A stretch of 64,000 nucleotides of DNA from Elstera cyanobacteriorum (GTDB lineage: Bacteria > Pseudomonadota > Alphaproteobacteria > Elsterales > Elsteraceae), in NCBI RefSeq assembly GCF_002251735.1, contig NZ_NOXS01000028.1, positions 26,658 through 90,657 of the forward strand, written 5' to 3'. The translations under genes and the position numbers were made by a program. Position 1 is the stretch's first letter. Every line of letters starts with the position of its first letter. Positions 8,844 through 17,302 of the stretch are shown here, piece by piece. The notes under the pieces are model-generated. The model searched no databases. It was not told the DNA's origin and was given only the letters and a program-made list of their open reading frames with translations.

Positions 8844-9470
8844 ATGGTTCTTTCGGCGTTTGGCCGAGCCTGGCCGCGTTTCGGGAAATCCGACGCGCGG
8901 CCAGAGCATCCCGCCGGGTCGGCGGCAGCGCAGCGGTTCGCCCGGATTGCCGAGGGGGACGCGCGGGCATTCCGTGAGTTGGTGGCGGAGCAGACGCCCC
9001 GGCTGACGCGCCTTGCCACCCGGCTGCTCGGCAATCAAGCCGATGCCGAGGAGGTGGTTCAGGAAGCCCTGCTGAAGGTCTGGACCAAGGCGGCGCTGTG
9101 GGATGCCACGCGCGGCCAGCCGGAAACCTGGATCTACACGATCTGCACCAATCTCTGTCTCGACCGGTTGCGGCGCCCGAAACCAACGGTGCCTTGGGCG
9201 GAGGATTTCGACCCCCCCGACCCAAGCCCGATGGCGGATGCCGGTCTTGAAACCCAAGCGCGCGACCGGCAGGTCGCCGCTGCCATCGCCGCGCTGCCCG
9301 ACCGGCAGCGGGCCGCCGTTGTGCTGACCTATCAGGAAGGGTTGAGTAACGCGGTGGTGGCGGAGCATCTCGGCGTTTCGGTCTCGGCGTTAGAAGCGCT
9401 GCTGGTCCGGGCGCGCCGCACGCTTCGCACGCATCTTTTATCTTGGCTAGAGGAGGGGGAAGCAGAATGA
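8844..9470 (+). CDS. ECF-type RNA polymerase sigma factor
   Basis: A 208-residue ECF sigma factor. Region 2 is RELVAEQTPRLTRLATRLLG through DAEEVVQEALLKVWTKA (about residues 45-90), and region 4 is AIAALPDRQRAAVVLTYQEG through SVSALEALLVRARRTL (about 150-200). The intervening linker is acidic and proline-rich. It overlaps the next gene by ATGA and is followed by a periplasmic sensor gene, so it is probably held inactive at the membrane and released by an envelope signal. The SD (AGAGG) is about 10 bases upstream. The size and gene partners resemble CnrH of Cupriavidus; the target promoters are unknown. Confidence 0.9.
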   Translation: MVLSAFGRAWPRFGKSDARPEHPAGSAAAQRFARIAEGDARAFRELVAEQTPRLTRLATRLLGNQADAEEVVQEALLKVWTKAALWDATRGQPETWIYTICTNLCLDRLRRPKPTVPWAEDFDPPDPSPMADAGLETQARDRQVAAAIAALPDRQRAAVVLTYQEGLSNAVVAEHLGVSVSALEALLVRARRTLRTHLLSWLEEGEAE

Positions 9471-9772
9471 CGGATCCATCCAAAGACACGCTTGGCGCCT
9501 TGTTACGGAACGCCGCCCCGCCGACGCCCGATACAAGCGCGCTTGAGGCGCGGATCATCGCCACCGCCGAACGGATCGTGCCGATGCGGGCGCCATTGCC
9601 GCGCCGCCCTTGGCTGCTGCCCGCCGCCGCGCTGGCCGCTAGCCTGCTGCTGGGGCTGATGACCGGCTATGCCCTGACCCCTGGAACCGAGGCGCCCGGC
9701 AGCCTGCCGCTATTGGCAGCCCTGACCCCCGGCCATGCCGAACTTTTGTCCGGCTGGTTCGGCTACCTCTAA
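9467..9772 (+). CDS. Small single-pass membrane protein, probable anti-sigma factor
   Basis: A 101-residue protein starting at an ATG that overlaps the sigma factor stop (ATGA), with a strong AGGAGGGGG ribosome site. Residues 1-45 are cytosolic and contain a predicted amphipathic helix (TSALEARIIATAERI). Residues 48-68 (WLLPAAALAASLLLGLMTG) form one transmembrane helix, and about 30 residues follow in the periplasm. It lacks the HxxxCxxC zinc motif of ZAS anti-sigma factors. In length and topology it resembles CnrY, the short membrane anti-sigma factor that holds CnrH. The role is inferred from position and topology only. Confidence 0.65.
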   Translation: MTDPSKDTLGALLRNAAPPTPDTSALEARIIATAERIVPMRAPLPRRPWLLPAAALAASLLLGLMTGYALTPGTEAPGSLPLLAALTPGHAELLSGWFGYL

Positions 9773-9809
9773 AAAACCGGGCTGAGCGGCCCCGCTGGAG
9801 TTTCGCAGA

Positions 9810-10265
9810 ATGCGCCCTTGGCTAAAAATCTCCCTTATTGCCTCGCTGGCCGGGAATCTTTTCCTCGGTGGCGTGCTGGTCGGCGGTGGCTTACGCCCGC
9901 CGATGAAGCCGCCCTTTGGGCCCCCGTTTGGGGAGCAGTTCGAAAAGCAGCTTGCCACCCTATCCACACGCGATCAGGCCATCCTGCGCACCGTCTTGGA
10001 TGGGCCGGACGGCAAGGTGCGGAAAGATTTCGAAGCAATCGACGTTTTGCGTCGGCGCTCGGTCGAGGCTTTGCAGTCCGACCCCTTCGACCCGGCGGCG
10101 TTTCGGGCGGTTTTCGAGGCGATGGAACTGCATTTTCAATCGTTGGGGCGGGAGCGCTTGGACAGCGTCGTCGCGGCCGCCGAAAAACTATCGCCGGAAG
10201 GCCGCAAGGTTCTGGCCGAATTCGGGCGCGGCCCCATGCCGCCCCCGCCGCCGCATCCGCGCTAA
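9810..10265 (+). CDS. Periplasmic heavy-metal-sensor/Spy-like protein (CnrX-type)
   Basis: A 151-residue protein with an N-terminal membrane anchor (residues 5-27, LKISLIASLAGNLFLGGVLVG) and a helical periplasmic part. QLATLSTRDQAILRTVL and SVEALQSDPFDPAAFRAVFEAMELHFQSLGRERLDSV are typical of the heavy-metal resistance/CnrX-Spy fold (PF13801), ending in a proline tail. Such proteins bind metal or unfolded protein and report to a membrane anti-sigma factor. Here only one internal histidine (H108) and no cysteine are present, so the metal site of CnrX is not conserved and the ligand may differ. It is third in the sigma factor operon, 37 bases downstream. Confidence 0.7.
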   Translation: MRPWLKISLIASLAGNLFLGGVLVGGGLRPPMKPPFGPPFGEQFEKQLATLSTRDQAILRTVLDGPDGKVRKDFEAIDVLRRRSVEALQSDPFDPAAFRAVFEAMELHFQSLGRERLDSVVAAAEKLSPEGRKVLAEFGRGPMPPPPPHPR

Positions 10266-10267
10266 GA

Positions 10268-10477
10268 CCAAGCCTGAGGGTGGTACCGCAGGCTTGGACC
10301 GGCGCGACTGCGCCGCGCGCTTTTTAGCGCGGAAGGCAAGGGTTTCAGCGAAACCCGCCCGCCGTTTGAGGGCTGTCTTGATCACTTGAGATCAAGACAT
10401 TTGAAAATGACGGTATTACGCGACGCAGGGTCTGCCGTGGGGGGCCGTACTAGAAGTACCGACAGAAAGTCGGCCCC
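10268..10477. other. Hairpin-rich spacer and structured leader before the EF-hand gene
   Basis: Five inverted repeats follow each other: 10268-10276/10289-10297, 10313-10318/10327-10332, 10340-10345/10351-10356, 10374-10383/10390-10399 (10-bp perfect stem, 6-base loop) and 10441-10447/10471-10477. The last encloses two smaller hairpins (10447-10459 and 10459-10473). The first ones may end the sigma operon transcript; the last lies in the presumed 5' leader of the EF-hand gene, ending 26 bases before its ATG. Confidence 0.5.
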
Positions 10478-10503
10478 ATCATCCCATTTTCTGAGGTAGA
10501 CCC

Positions 10504-11106
10504 ATGGTTTCCAGCATTGGAAGCGGCGGCTATAGCGTATCCGCGTTTCAGCCGCCCAGCCGCAAGGATATTTTCAGCCGGGCCGACGCCAATGGCGACG
10601 GTAAGTTGGATACGAGCGAGATCGAAGCCGATCTTGCCGCCAACGCCCCCAAGGACGGGCCGCAGGGCGTTTCCGGTAAGACCCCGCCGAGTGCGGCGGA
10701 TATTGTTTCGCAGCTCGATACGGATGGCGACGGGTCCGTTAGCCAGGCCGAGTTCGAAGCCGCCCCGCCGCCGCCCAAGGGCGGTAAATTCTCCCCCGAT
10801 ACCGCCTCCACGCTGCTATCGGCCCAGGAAGAAAGCACGCAAGCGCTGCTGAAACTGTTGGAAAAAGCCGACAGCAACGGCGATGGCGATCTGACGGAGC
10901 AGGAGTTTACCTCCTTCCTGAAGGACGCGACGTCGACCGAAGCCTCCGAAACTGACGATACGGCGGATGCGTTCACCAAGGCGGTGGCCGATCTGTTCAC
11001 CAACCTCGATGTTAACGGCGATGGCGTGGTGAATAGCCTCGACTTCCAGTCGAGCAATACGAATACGTCGTCGAAAAACGACAGTACGACCTCCCTGGTC
11101 GCCTGA
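10504..11106 (+). CDS. Four-EF-hand calcium-binding protein
   Basis: A 200-residue acidic protein with four canonical loops: D28-E39 (DANGDGKLDTSE), D72-E83 (DTDGDGSVSQAE), D123-E134 (DSNGDGDLTEQE) and D169-D180 (DVNGDGVVNSLD). The first three end in Glu like calmodulin loops; the fourth ends in Asp, as in dockerin-type loops. There is no signal peptide; the N-terminus MVSSIGSGGYSVSAFQPP is Ser/Gly-rich and resembles the N-termini of the two small proteins downstream. The C-terminus is Ser/Thr/Asn-rich. TGAGGTAGACCC precedes the ATG. It could be a calcium buffer, sensor or a leaderless-secreted protein; the function is not known. Confidence 0.88.
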   Translation: MVSSIGSGGYSVSAFQPPSRKDIFSRADANGDGKLDTSEIEADLAANAPKDGPQGVSGKTPPSAADIVSQLDTDGDGSVSQAEFEAAPPPPKGGKFSPDTASTLLSAQEESTQALLKLLEKADSNGDGDLTEQEFTSFLKDATSTEASETDDTADAFTKAVADLFTNLDVNGDGVVNSLDFQSSNTNTSSKNDSTTSLVA

Positions 11107-11169
11107 CCGTAATTTTTCCGCATTTCGCTTCGATACTGTCTCCCAGGGGCCGATGCCTTTGGGGGAAGA

Positions 11170-11207
11170 CCGCCCCCTTTGCGCCTTGAAAGGGGGCGGT
11201 TTTCTTT
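11170..11207 (+). terminator. Strong Rho-independent terminator after the EF-hand gene
   Basis: An 11-bp perfect stem (CCGCCCCCTTT at 11170-11180 with AAAGGGGGCGG at 11189-11199) is followed by TTTTCTTTT. Confidence 0.85.
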
Positions 11208-11242
11208 TCGCCCCTCTCGGTCCGATATGGAAGGAGGGACAG

Positions 11243-11629
11243 ATGGTTCTGCCACTCAACCCACTGGGGGCTTTCTCCCCCGTTCAATCCATCCCGGCCC
11301 GCGCCGATCTGGCGCCGACCGCGCCAGTGCCGCCGATTGCAGGACTGCGCCAACCGGGGGCTGATGCCTCCAACGCCGGGGTTTCTCAACCCACCCTAAA
11401 CCGTTCGGCGGGTGCCCCGCTGAGCTGGGGCGGGTTTCAGGCGGTGCTGGCGGCGGCGACGGAAAGCCCCTCGACGCCCCCCGTGCAGTCTGAAGCGCCG
11501 GTTCGTGGATGGGTTTCGCCAGCGCAGGCGGAGCAAGCGCCCGCCAATCGCATTATCGGCTATTCCGCTCTGTCGCGCGCCGCGCCGGAAGCAACCCCGG
11601 CGGGGCAGATGATTTCGACCCTCGCCTAA
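11243..11629 (+). CDS. Hypothetical Pro/Ala-rich small protein
   Basis: A 128-residue frame with a strong AAGGAGGGA ribosome site six bases before its ATG. The protein starts MVLPLNPLGAFSPVQSIP and is low in complexity (Pro, Ala, Ser), with a slightly more structured centre (LSWGGFQAVLAAATES) and end (ANRIIGYSALSRAAPEATPAGQMISTLA). It has no signal peptide or membrane helix and I recognise no domain. It lies between two EF-hand proteins and shares with them a short MV-x-x-[IL] Ser/Pro N-terminus, so it may belong to the same functional set. Confidence that it is a real gene comes mainly from the ribosome site. Confidence 0.6.
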   Translation: MVLPLNPLGAFSPVQSIPARADLAPTAPVPPIAGLRQPGADASNAGVSQPTLNRSAGAPLSWGGFQAVLAAATESPSTPPVQSEAPVRGWVSPAQAEQAPANRIIGYSALSRAAPEATPAGQMISTLA

Positions 11630-11712
11630 AAATTAGAATCTGCCGCGCAGGGACCGATCACGCCGCCCGTATCACGGAAGAGGTAATGCGTTTACCGTGA
11701 CGGGGGGGACGA

Positions 11713-12165
11713 ATGGTTTCTGCACTCGGTAGCCTGTCGGGCGTATCTGCGGTTCGGCCGGTCACCCCGGTAGCCGGGGCAGCGGCGTCGGCAGACGAGG
11801 CGTCGGCCCCCGTCACCGCAGGCGCAGCCCAAACTGGGGCGAGCGGTGGCCGGGCGGGACAGGCCTTAGACGCTGGGTCCGCCCGCACCGTTCTGGCGGC
11901 GCAAGAACAGAGCGGCGGCGCGCGCCCTGCCGGGGGGGGCGGACCAACCGGACCTTCCGCTTCCAGCAGTTCATCTTCTGACACGCTGACCCCGCTGGAA
12001 GAACTCTTAGATACCAATGGCGACGGGGTGATCGATTGGCGCGACTATGTGTCGAGCGAGGATGCCGGCGCGATCGAGACCCCCAGCGTGACCGGTTATA
12101 CTTCCACCGGCGGCGCGGTTACGGCGTCCTTCAGCTCTGGGAAAGCTGTTTCCCTGACCGTTTAG
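11713..12165 (+). CDS. Small protein with a single EF-hand/dockerin-like calcium loop
   Basis: A 150-residue protein starting MVSALGSLSGVSAVRPV after a G-rich ribosome site. Residues 20-90 are Ala/Gly/Ser-rich and probably disordered. PLEELLDTNGDGVIDWRDYV carries one EF-hand loop, D100-D111, with Asp at the last position. The tail (TSTGGAVTASFSSGKAVSLTV) is beta-prone. Its stop overlaps the stop of the convergent membrane glycosyltransferase gene by a few bases. No known family is recognised apart from the loop. Confidence 0.7.
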   Translation: MVSALGSLSGVSAVRPVTPVAGAAASADEASAPVTAGAAQTGASGGRAGQALDAGSARTVLAAQEQSGGARPAGGGGPTGPSASSSSSSDTLTPLEELLDTNGDGVIDWRDYVSSEDAGAIETPSVTGYTSTGGAVTASFSSGKAVSLTV

Positions 12166-13640
12166 CGCGGTGGCCCGTAGAGCGTGAGGTCGAAGGGCAC
12201 GGCCTTGGCTAACGGCAGTGGGCGCACCGGCAGCACCAGCCGGGCGAGAGGGACCAAGCGGCCGTCGGCGCGGGCATGGGCCAGCGCAGGGGCGCGGGCG
12301 AGCGTGGCCTCGGCGATCTCCGTCTGCACTAAGGCATAGGTCACGCGGAAATTGGGATCGCGCAGGGCGGCGGGTTCGAACACGCTGACCTGTGGCGGCG
12401 CCCAGGAGGGGAGCGCGTGCAAGAATTCCCGCTCCGGGAAATCCCGCCGCAGGGCCAGCCAGGCGCGTTGATCGGCGGCAATCGGCCCCGGCGCGGTTAG
12501 ATAGGGTTTCAACAGCGGGCCGAGGGCGGCGCCATCGCGCCCATCGGCTTGCAGCAGACCGACCGTGCCCATCAGCGCCAGCATGGCGACCCCGCCCAGG
12601 GTTCCCGCTGCGAGGCCGAGGTGGGCGAGCCGTTTCAACGGGCCGGGCTGACTGGCCCAGACAGCGATAAGGCATAGCAGCAGCGCGACCGCCACGCCGA
12701 GTAACCTTGGATTGAACGGGAAGATCAGCGCGGGCAGGGCGACCAGAGCAATGGCCCCGGCCCAAGCGCGTTTCCCCGGCAGCAGCAGCGTTCCGACGAG
12801 GCCCAGGATCAACGCCAGAGTTTCCGGCAGGGTTTCGCGCTGGCCCTGCCAGAAGGCGGCATCGGCGAAGCGGTGCAGCAGTTCGGCGGTCCCATAGTTC
12901 TGCGCACCGTTCGACAGAATTTGCGCGGCGAATTCCTGCGGATAGCGTCCGACATAGAGGAGGAAGGGCGCGGCGGCGATTAGAAAGCCCAGCGCAGTTC
13001 CCGGCAGGGTCCGCAGGCTGGGGCGGGTGGGAAACACCCGCAGCGCGCCGGTTTCGATCAAGAGGGCGGCAAGCCCCACGAAGGGCGCCGTCGGGTAATA
13101 GGCCAGCCCAGCGATGCCGACCAGGGCGCCGCGTCCCACGGCGGCTAAAGTCCCCGGCACCGGCACCAGGGCGAGAAAGCCGAAAAAGGCCGCCAGCACG
13201 GCACCTTCGTAACGGACATAGAGGGCGCCGCGTAAAATCGTCTGCGCGGCGAAGACGCTGAGCGCCGCCAAGCCTGCCGCCGTTGGCCCAGCCCCCGCGC
13301 GGCGGGCGACGGTATAAACCAGGGTGGAGGCGAGCAGCATCAGCACCACGCTCGGCAGGCCCACGGCTTGCGCCGAAACCCCAAAAACGGCCAGGGACGC
13401 CGCTTGCAGCAGCATGATTACCGGCGGCAGAAAATCGGCGGTGGCGCTGCCGACGAGATCGGGGTGGATCAGCCGCTTCGGCGTGCCGGTGGCGATAAAC
13501 TGATAGGCGCTTTCGGTAAACCAAATCTCGTCGCCCGTCATGGCGGCCGGATAGAGACCGGCGCGCAGAACCAGGACGAGCGCGGCGATCCCCCAGGCGA
13601 TCAAGAGCCACAGCGGCGGGCGGGTGGGCGATAGGTTCAT
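12162..13640 (-). CDS. GT39-like integral membrane glycosyltransferase
   Basis: A 492-residue polytopic protein. The first loop after TM1 has AGLYPAAMTGDEIWFTESAYQF, with the acidic pair (DE) expected of ArnT/PMT-type GT-C enzymes, and about ten hydrophobic segments follow. GT-C enzymes use a polyprenyl-phosphate sugar and act on the periplasmic face. The ATG at 13638-13640 has AGAGG eight bases upstream; the frame is open further but would overlap the AbrB-family gene. It follows that gene after 11 bp on the same strand, so the two are probably co-transcribed. The acceptor is unknown. Confidence 0.75.
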   Translation of the reverse strand: MNLSPTRPPLWLLIAWGIAALVLVLRAGLYPAAMTGDEIWFTESAYQFIATGTPKRLIHPDLVGSATADFLPPVIMLLQAASLAVFGVSAQAVGLPSVVLMLLASTLVYTVARRAGAGPTAAGLAALSVFAAQTILRGALYVRYEGAVLAAFFGFLALVPVPGTLAAVGRGALVGIAGLAYYPTAPFVGLAALLIETGALRVFPTRPSLRTLPGTALGFLIAAAPFLLYVGRYPQEFAAQILSNGAQNYGTAELLHRFADAAFWQGQRETLPETLALILGLVGTLLLPGKRAWAGAIALVALPALIFPFNPRLLGVAVALLLCLIAVWASQPGPLKRLAHLGLAAGTLGGVAMLALMGTVGLLQADGRDGAALGPLLKPYLTAPGPIAADQRAWLALRRDFPEREFLHALPSWAPPQVSVFEPAALRDPNFRVTYALVQTEIAEATLARAPALAHARADGRLVPLARLVLPVRPLPLAKAVPFDLTLYGPPR

Positions 13641-13651
13641 CGGAAGGGCCT

Positions 13652-14743
13652 CTACTGCGACGCAGGCCGCTCCAACCACCGTGGGAACAGCCGTTTCAGC
13701 AGCTTATAGGATGGCGGCACCAGCATGACCACCATCGTGATGCGCACGATGTGATGGGCTGCGACATAGGCGGTATCGCCGCCGAGGTACAGGGCGATCA
13801 GGCTCATTTCCGCAAGGCCACCGGGGGCGAAGGCCAGTAAGGCGGAATTGAACGGCAGCCCGGTCATCCAATGAACGATCCCGGCGACGGCAACGCAGAT
13901 CGCTACCATTACCAGGGTCAACACAAAAGCAATGCCGAAGGTCCGGGCGAAGAAGCGCACGGGGGTATTGCGAAAGCGCGCCCCCAGGCTGGCGCCGATG
14001 ATCGTTTGCGCCGTCGCCACCAACAGCGCGGGCGGGCTGGATTGGGTCAGACCGCTGAGGTGCGCCGCAGCCGACAGCAGCATCGCCCCGGTCAACTGCG
14101 GCGCGGGCAGGCGGCAGAGGCGGGCGAACGGATAGCCGCACAGCGCGCAAACGCCGAGGATCACAAGATCGACCATCGGCGGCCAACTGCTGAACGAAAG
14201 GCTGATGCTCGGGCTGATATAGCCGGTAGTGAAGCGGAACCAGAAAGGCAGGATCAGCACGACGATGACGATGCGCAAGGCGTGCAGCATCGACAGGCGC
14301 TTTTCATCGCCGCCCTCCGCGCCACCGATCATCGTCATTTCCATCAGCCCGCCGGGGACCGAGGCGAAATACGAGGTAACGGCATCGAGCTTGGCCCAGC
14401 GCTGCATCACCAGCTTGCCCAGCCAGACGGTGACGGCAATCAACGGGACCAGCCAGATCAGCGAAACCGTCCAAGCGCCGAGATGCTGGATAATATCGGG
14501 GCGGAAAGCGCTGCCCAGCATCACCCCAAGGATAGAGACCATCGCCACCCGCAGCTTCGGCATCGCCCGCACATTTGCCCCGGCGACGGCGGCAATCGTC
14601 ACCGCGACCAGCGCGCCGATCATGAAAGCCAGCGGAAAGTGCAATTGATAAAAGAGAATGCCGCCCATCGTGCCCAAGGCGAGGGTCAGGCTGCTGCGCT
14701 TGATAATCTCGGACCGGCTTGGCGCGGGGCGGGGCGCGGTCAT
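13652..14743 (-). CDS. AbrB-family membrane protein (COG3180)
   Basis: A 363-residue protein with about ten membrane segments in two related halves. Characteristic stretches are LGTMGGILFYQLHFPLAFMIGAL at the start, VTSYFASVPGGLMEMTMIG in the first half and NSALLAFAPGGLAEMSLIALYLGGDTAYVAAHHIVRI in the second; the repeated PGGL-x-EM motif is diagnostic of the AbrB/PF05145 family. Despite old names (AbrB regulator, ammonia monooxygenase) these are membrane proteins with a probable transport role and no DNA-binding domain. It lies immediately upstream of the membrane glycosyltransferase gene. Confidence 0.85.
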   Translation of the reverse strand: MTAPRPAPSRSEIIKRSSLTLALGTMGGILFYQLHFPLAFMIGALVAVTIAAVAGANVRAMPKLRVAMVSILGVMLGSAFRPDIIQHLGAWTVSLIWLVPLIAVTVWLGKLVMQRWAKLDAVTSYFASVPGGLMEMTMIGGAEGGDEKRLSMLHALRIVIVVLILPFWFRFTTGYISPSISLSFSSWPPMVDLVILGVCALCGYPFARLCRLPAPQLTGAMLLSAAAHLSGLTQSSPPALLVATAQTIIGASLGARFRNTPVRFFARTFGIAFVLTLVMVAICVAVAGIVHWMTGLPFNSALLAFAPGGLAEMSLIALYLGGDTAYVAAHHIVRITMVVMLVPPSYKLLKRLFPRWLERPASQ

Positions 14744-14851
14744 TGGGCGCGGATGGGATGTCCGGGTTGGGCCGGATCGGTCAATTTGTCACACATGCGC
14801 CTATCCTGGCATGGCACTGCGACTGCGACCAATTCCAAAGCTGCACGGCGG

Positions 14852-15640
14852 CTATGGCAGAAACTGTTCCTTCAGGATGCGCTCTTCCAGCGTGTGATCC
14901 GGGTCGAACAGCAGGGTCAGGCCGAGGCTGCGGTCTTCCCGCACCTCCACCTTCACCACGTCGCGCACTTCGGTGTAATCGGCAACCGCGCTGACGGGCC
15001 GCTTATCGGCTTCTAGAATCTCGAAGGTAACGGCGGCGGTATGGGGCAGCAGCGCGCCGCGCCAGCGCCGGGGCCGGAAGGGGCTGATCGGGGTCAAGGC
15101 CAGCACGCCCGCACCCAGCGGCACGATCGGGCCATGCGCCGAGAGATTATAGGCGGTGCTTCCGGCCGGGGTGGCGATCAGCAGCCCGTCGCAAATCAAC
15201 TCCGGCAGCCGTTCGACCCCATCGATGGAAACGCGGAGCTTGGCTGCTTGGCGCGTTTGCCGCAGCAGGGAGACTTCGTTAATTGCCAGCGCGTCGCGCG
15301 TGCTGCCGTCGCGCCGGATCGTCCGCATGCGCAACGGGTGCAGGGTCACCTGCTGGGCGCTGGCAATCCGCTGGCGCAGTTTGCTGTCGTGATACTCGTT
15401 CAGCAGAAAGCCGATGGAGCCGCGGTTCATCCCATAGATCGGGATATTGCGGTCAAGGTTACTGTGCAGGGTTTCCAGCATCAGCCCATCGCCGCCGAGG
15501 GCGACGACGACATCGGCGTCCCACGGGTCGGCCTGACCGTATTTTTCGGTCAGGCGGGCGAGCGCGTCCTGCGCCGGGTCGGCATCAGAAGCGACGAAGG
15601 CAAGCCGGAGCTGGCTTGGGTCGGACGGAGGAAAGGTCAT
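14852..15640 (-). CDS. nadK: NAD kinase
   Basis: A 262-residue NAD kinase, which phosphorylates NAD to NADP with ATP or polyphosphate. The GGDG motif is at residues 49-52, followed by [13 protein letters not shown], the NE of [10 protein letters not shown], and [18 protein letters not shown], the second conserved block. It matches the short alphaproteobacterial form. It ends just before the AbrB-family gene and begins 8 bp after the stop of moaA on the same strand, so moaA-nadK may be one transcript. Confidence 0.95.
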   Translation of the reverse strand: MTFPPSDPSQLRLAFVASDADPAQDALARLTEKYGQADPWDADVVVALGGDGLMLETLHSNLDRNIPIYGMNRGSIGFLLNEYHDSKLRQRIASAQQVTLHPLRMRTIRRDGSTRDALAINEVSLLRQTRQAAKLRVSIDGVERLPELICDGLLIATPAGSTAYNLSAHGPIVPLGAGVLALTPISPFRPRRWRGALLPHTAAVTFEILEADKRPVSAVADYTEVRDVVKVEVREDRSLGLTLLFDPDHTLEERILKEQFLP

Positions 15641-15648
15641 GAAAACTC

Positions 15649-16671
15649 TCAGCCGCCCGTCACGCTCATATGCCGGGGCACGGCGGGGGCAGTATGATCG
15701 CGGTCGATGATGAAATCATGACCCTTGGGCTTGCGGGCGATGGCCGCGCGCACGGCCTGTTGTACCCCGGCGTCGTCGCGCCCATCGCGCAAGGGGGCGC
15801 GCAGGTCGGCGGCATCCTCCTGCCCCAGGCACATGTAGAGCGTGCCGGTGCAGGTCAGGCGCACGCGGTTGCAGCTTTCGCAAAAATTATGCGTCAGCGG
15901 GGTGATGAACCCCAAGCGCTGCCCGGTTTCGCCTACGCGCCAATAGCGCGCCGGGCCGCCGGTGCGATAATCGGTCTCGGTCAGCGTCCAGCGGTCCATC
16001 AGATCGGCGCGGACACGGCTGAGCGGTAAATATTGATCCAGGCGCATCTCGCCGCCGATCTCGCCCATCGGCATAACTTCGATGAAGACCAGATCGAAGC
16101 CTTCGGCGCCGCACCAGGCGATCATCCGGTCGAATTCATCCTCGTTCACGCCTTTGAGGGCGACGGCATTGATCTTAACCGCGATGCCCGCCGCCTTTGC
16201 CGCCGCGATCCCTTCAAGCACCGGGCCGAGCTTGCCCCAGCGCGTGAGGGCGGTGAATTTATCCGCGTCGAGCGTATCGAGCGAGACATTGATGCGCTTC
16301 ACCCCGGCCTTGGCCAGACCTTCGGCATATTTCACCAACTGCGAGCCGTTGGTGGTCAGGGTCAATTCGTCCAGCCCTTGGCCGATCTGCGCGCCCAAGC
16401 GGTCGATCAACTGCATCACATTCCGCCGCACCAGCGGCTCGCCGCCCGTCAGGCGAATCTTGCGGGTGCCGAGGGCGATGAAGCTGCCCGCCAGCCGCTC
16501 CAATTCCTCCAGGGTCAGCAGATCGGCTTTCGGCAGAAAGCTCATATCTTCCGCCATGCAATAGACGCAGCGGAAGTCGCAGCGATCTGTTACGGAAATG
16601 CGCAAGTAGGTGATCGCGCGCCCGAACGGGTCGATCAAAGGGGCGGGGGCTTGGTGAACGGCGTCAAGCAT
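15649..16671 (-). CDS. moaA: GTP 3',8-cyclase MoaA (molybdenum cofactor step 1)
   Basis: A 340-residue radical SAM enzyme. The SAM-binding cluster motif is CDFRCVYC (C31, C35, C38); the C-terminal cluster motif [11 protein letters not shown] with a third Cys in TLYMC is present, and the protein ends in the GG tail (MSVTGG) that is needed for activity in this family. With MoaC it converts GTP to cyclic pyranopterin monophosphate. The ATG at 16669-16671 gives the usual length; the upstream extension overlaps mobA. It is divergent from mobA, with 52 bp between starts, so both molybdenum cofactor genes share a control region. Confidence 0.95.
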   Translation of the reverse strand: MLDAVHQAPAPLIDPFGRAITYLRISVTDRCDFRCVYCMAEDMSFLPKADLLTLEELERLAGSFIALGTRKIRLTGGEPLVRRNVMQLIDRLGAQIGQGLDELTLTTNGSQLVKYAEGLAKAGVKRINVSLDTLDADKFTALTRWGKLGPVLEGIAAAKAAGIAVKINAVALKGVNEDEFDRMIAWCGAEGFDLVFIEVMPMGEIGGEMRLDQYLPLSRVRADLMDRWTLTETDYRTGGPARYWRVGETGQRLGFITPLTHNFCESCNRVRLTCTGTLYMCLGQEDAADLRAPLRDGRDDAGVQQAVRAAIARKPKGHDFIIDRDHTAPAVPRHMSVTGG

Positions 16672-16723
16672 GCGTCTAATATAGGCACGCTTGAGCGCAG
16701 GAACAGAGGGAATCGTCAGACGG

Positions 16724-17302
16724 ATGCGGATCGCCACGGTCATTCTGGCAGGCGGGGCAGGGGTGCGGATCGGTGGGGATAAACCCTTGCGCCTGCTGGG
16801 CGGGCGGCCGCTGATTGCGCATGTAACAGATCGTTGTGCCGCGCCGATCTGGATCAATGCCGCCGATCCCCGTCTTGCCGACTATGGACCGCTGGTCCCC
16901 GATCTGGCCGCGCCGGGGGAAGGGCCGCTGGTGGGGGTATGGTCGGTGTTGCGCCGGGCCGAGGCTGAGGGGGTCGACGCTGTGCTGACGGTACCCGCCG
17001 ATACACCGTTTCTGCCCCGCGATCTTGGCGAACGGCTGCTGGCCGCGCTGGGGGATCGGGCGGCGGCGGTGGCGGTCACACCGGACGGCTGGCAACCTGC
17101 CTGTGCGGTCTGGCGGCGCGGTCTGGCGCCTGTGATCGCCGATTTTTTGGCAGCGGGGCGCTGGTCGCTCGCTGGGGCTTTGCGCGCGGTGGGGGCTGTG
17201 CCCCTTGCTTTTTCGGCCGACGAAGCGCCGCTGTTTTTCAACATCAACACCCCCGCCGATTTGGCGGAAGCAGAGGAGAGGCTGGATCATGGGCAAGACT
17301 GA
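16724..17302 (+). CDS. mobA: Molybdenum cofactor guanylyltransferase (MobA-like)
   Basis: A 192-residue nucleotidyltransferase. The N-terminal [17 protein letters not shown] is the GTP-binding signature (residues 7-23), and [11 protein letters not shown] holds the metal-binding aspartate. It attaches GMP to molybdopterin to give the guanine dinucleotide cofactor. The ATG at 16724 fits the family start; a TTG 33 bases upstream is also in frame. Its 3' end overlaps the start of the DapB-like gene by 14 bases, so the two are translated from one message. Confidence 0.88.
   Translation: MRIATVILAGGAGVRIGGDKPLRLLGGRPLIAHVTDRCAAPIWINAADPRLADYGPLVPDLAAPGEGPLVGVWSVLRRAEAEGVDAVLTVPADTPFLPRDLGERLLAALGDRAAAVAVTPDGWQPACAVWRRGLAPVIADFLAAGRWSLAGALRAVGAVPLAFSADEAPLFFNINTPADLAEAEERLDHGQD

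Noticed and set aside
10276..10290. AGGGTGGTACCGC, identical to the core of a T-box
   Set aside because: It sits in the loop of a short hairpin right after a stop codon, with no stem I specifier region, antiterminator or amino-acid gene nearby; T-boxes are rare in Alphaproteobacteria. A chance match is more likely.
12007..13611. Long reverse-strand frame of 534 codons
   Set aside because: It is a shifted-frame shadow of the membrane glycosyltransferase gene: composition is Arg/Gly/Pro-rich, with no domain and no ribosome site.
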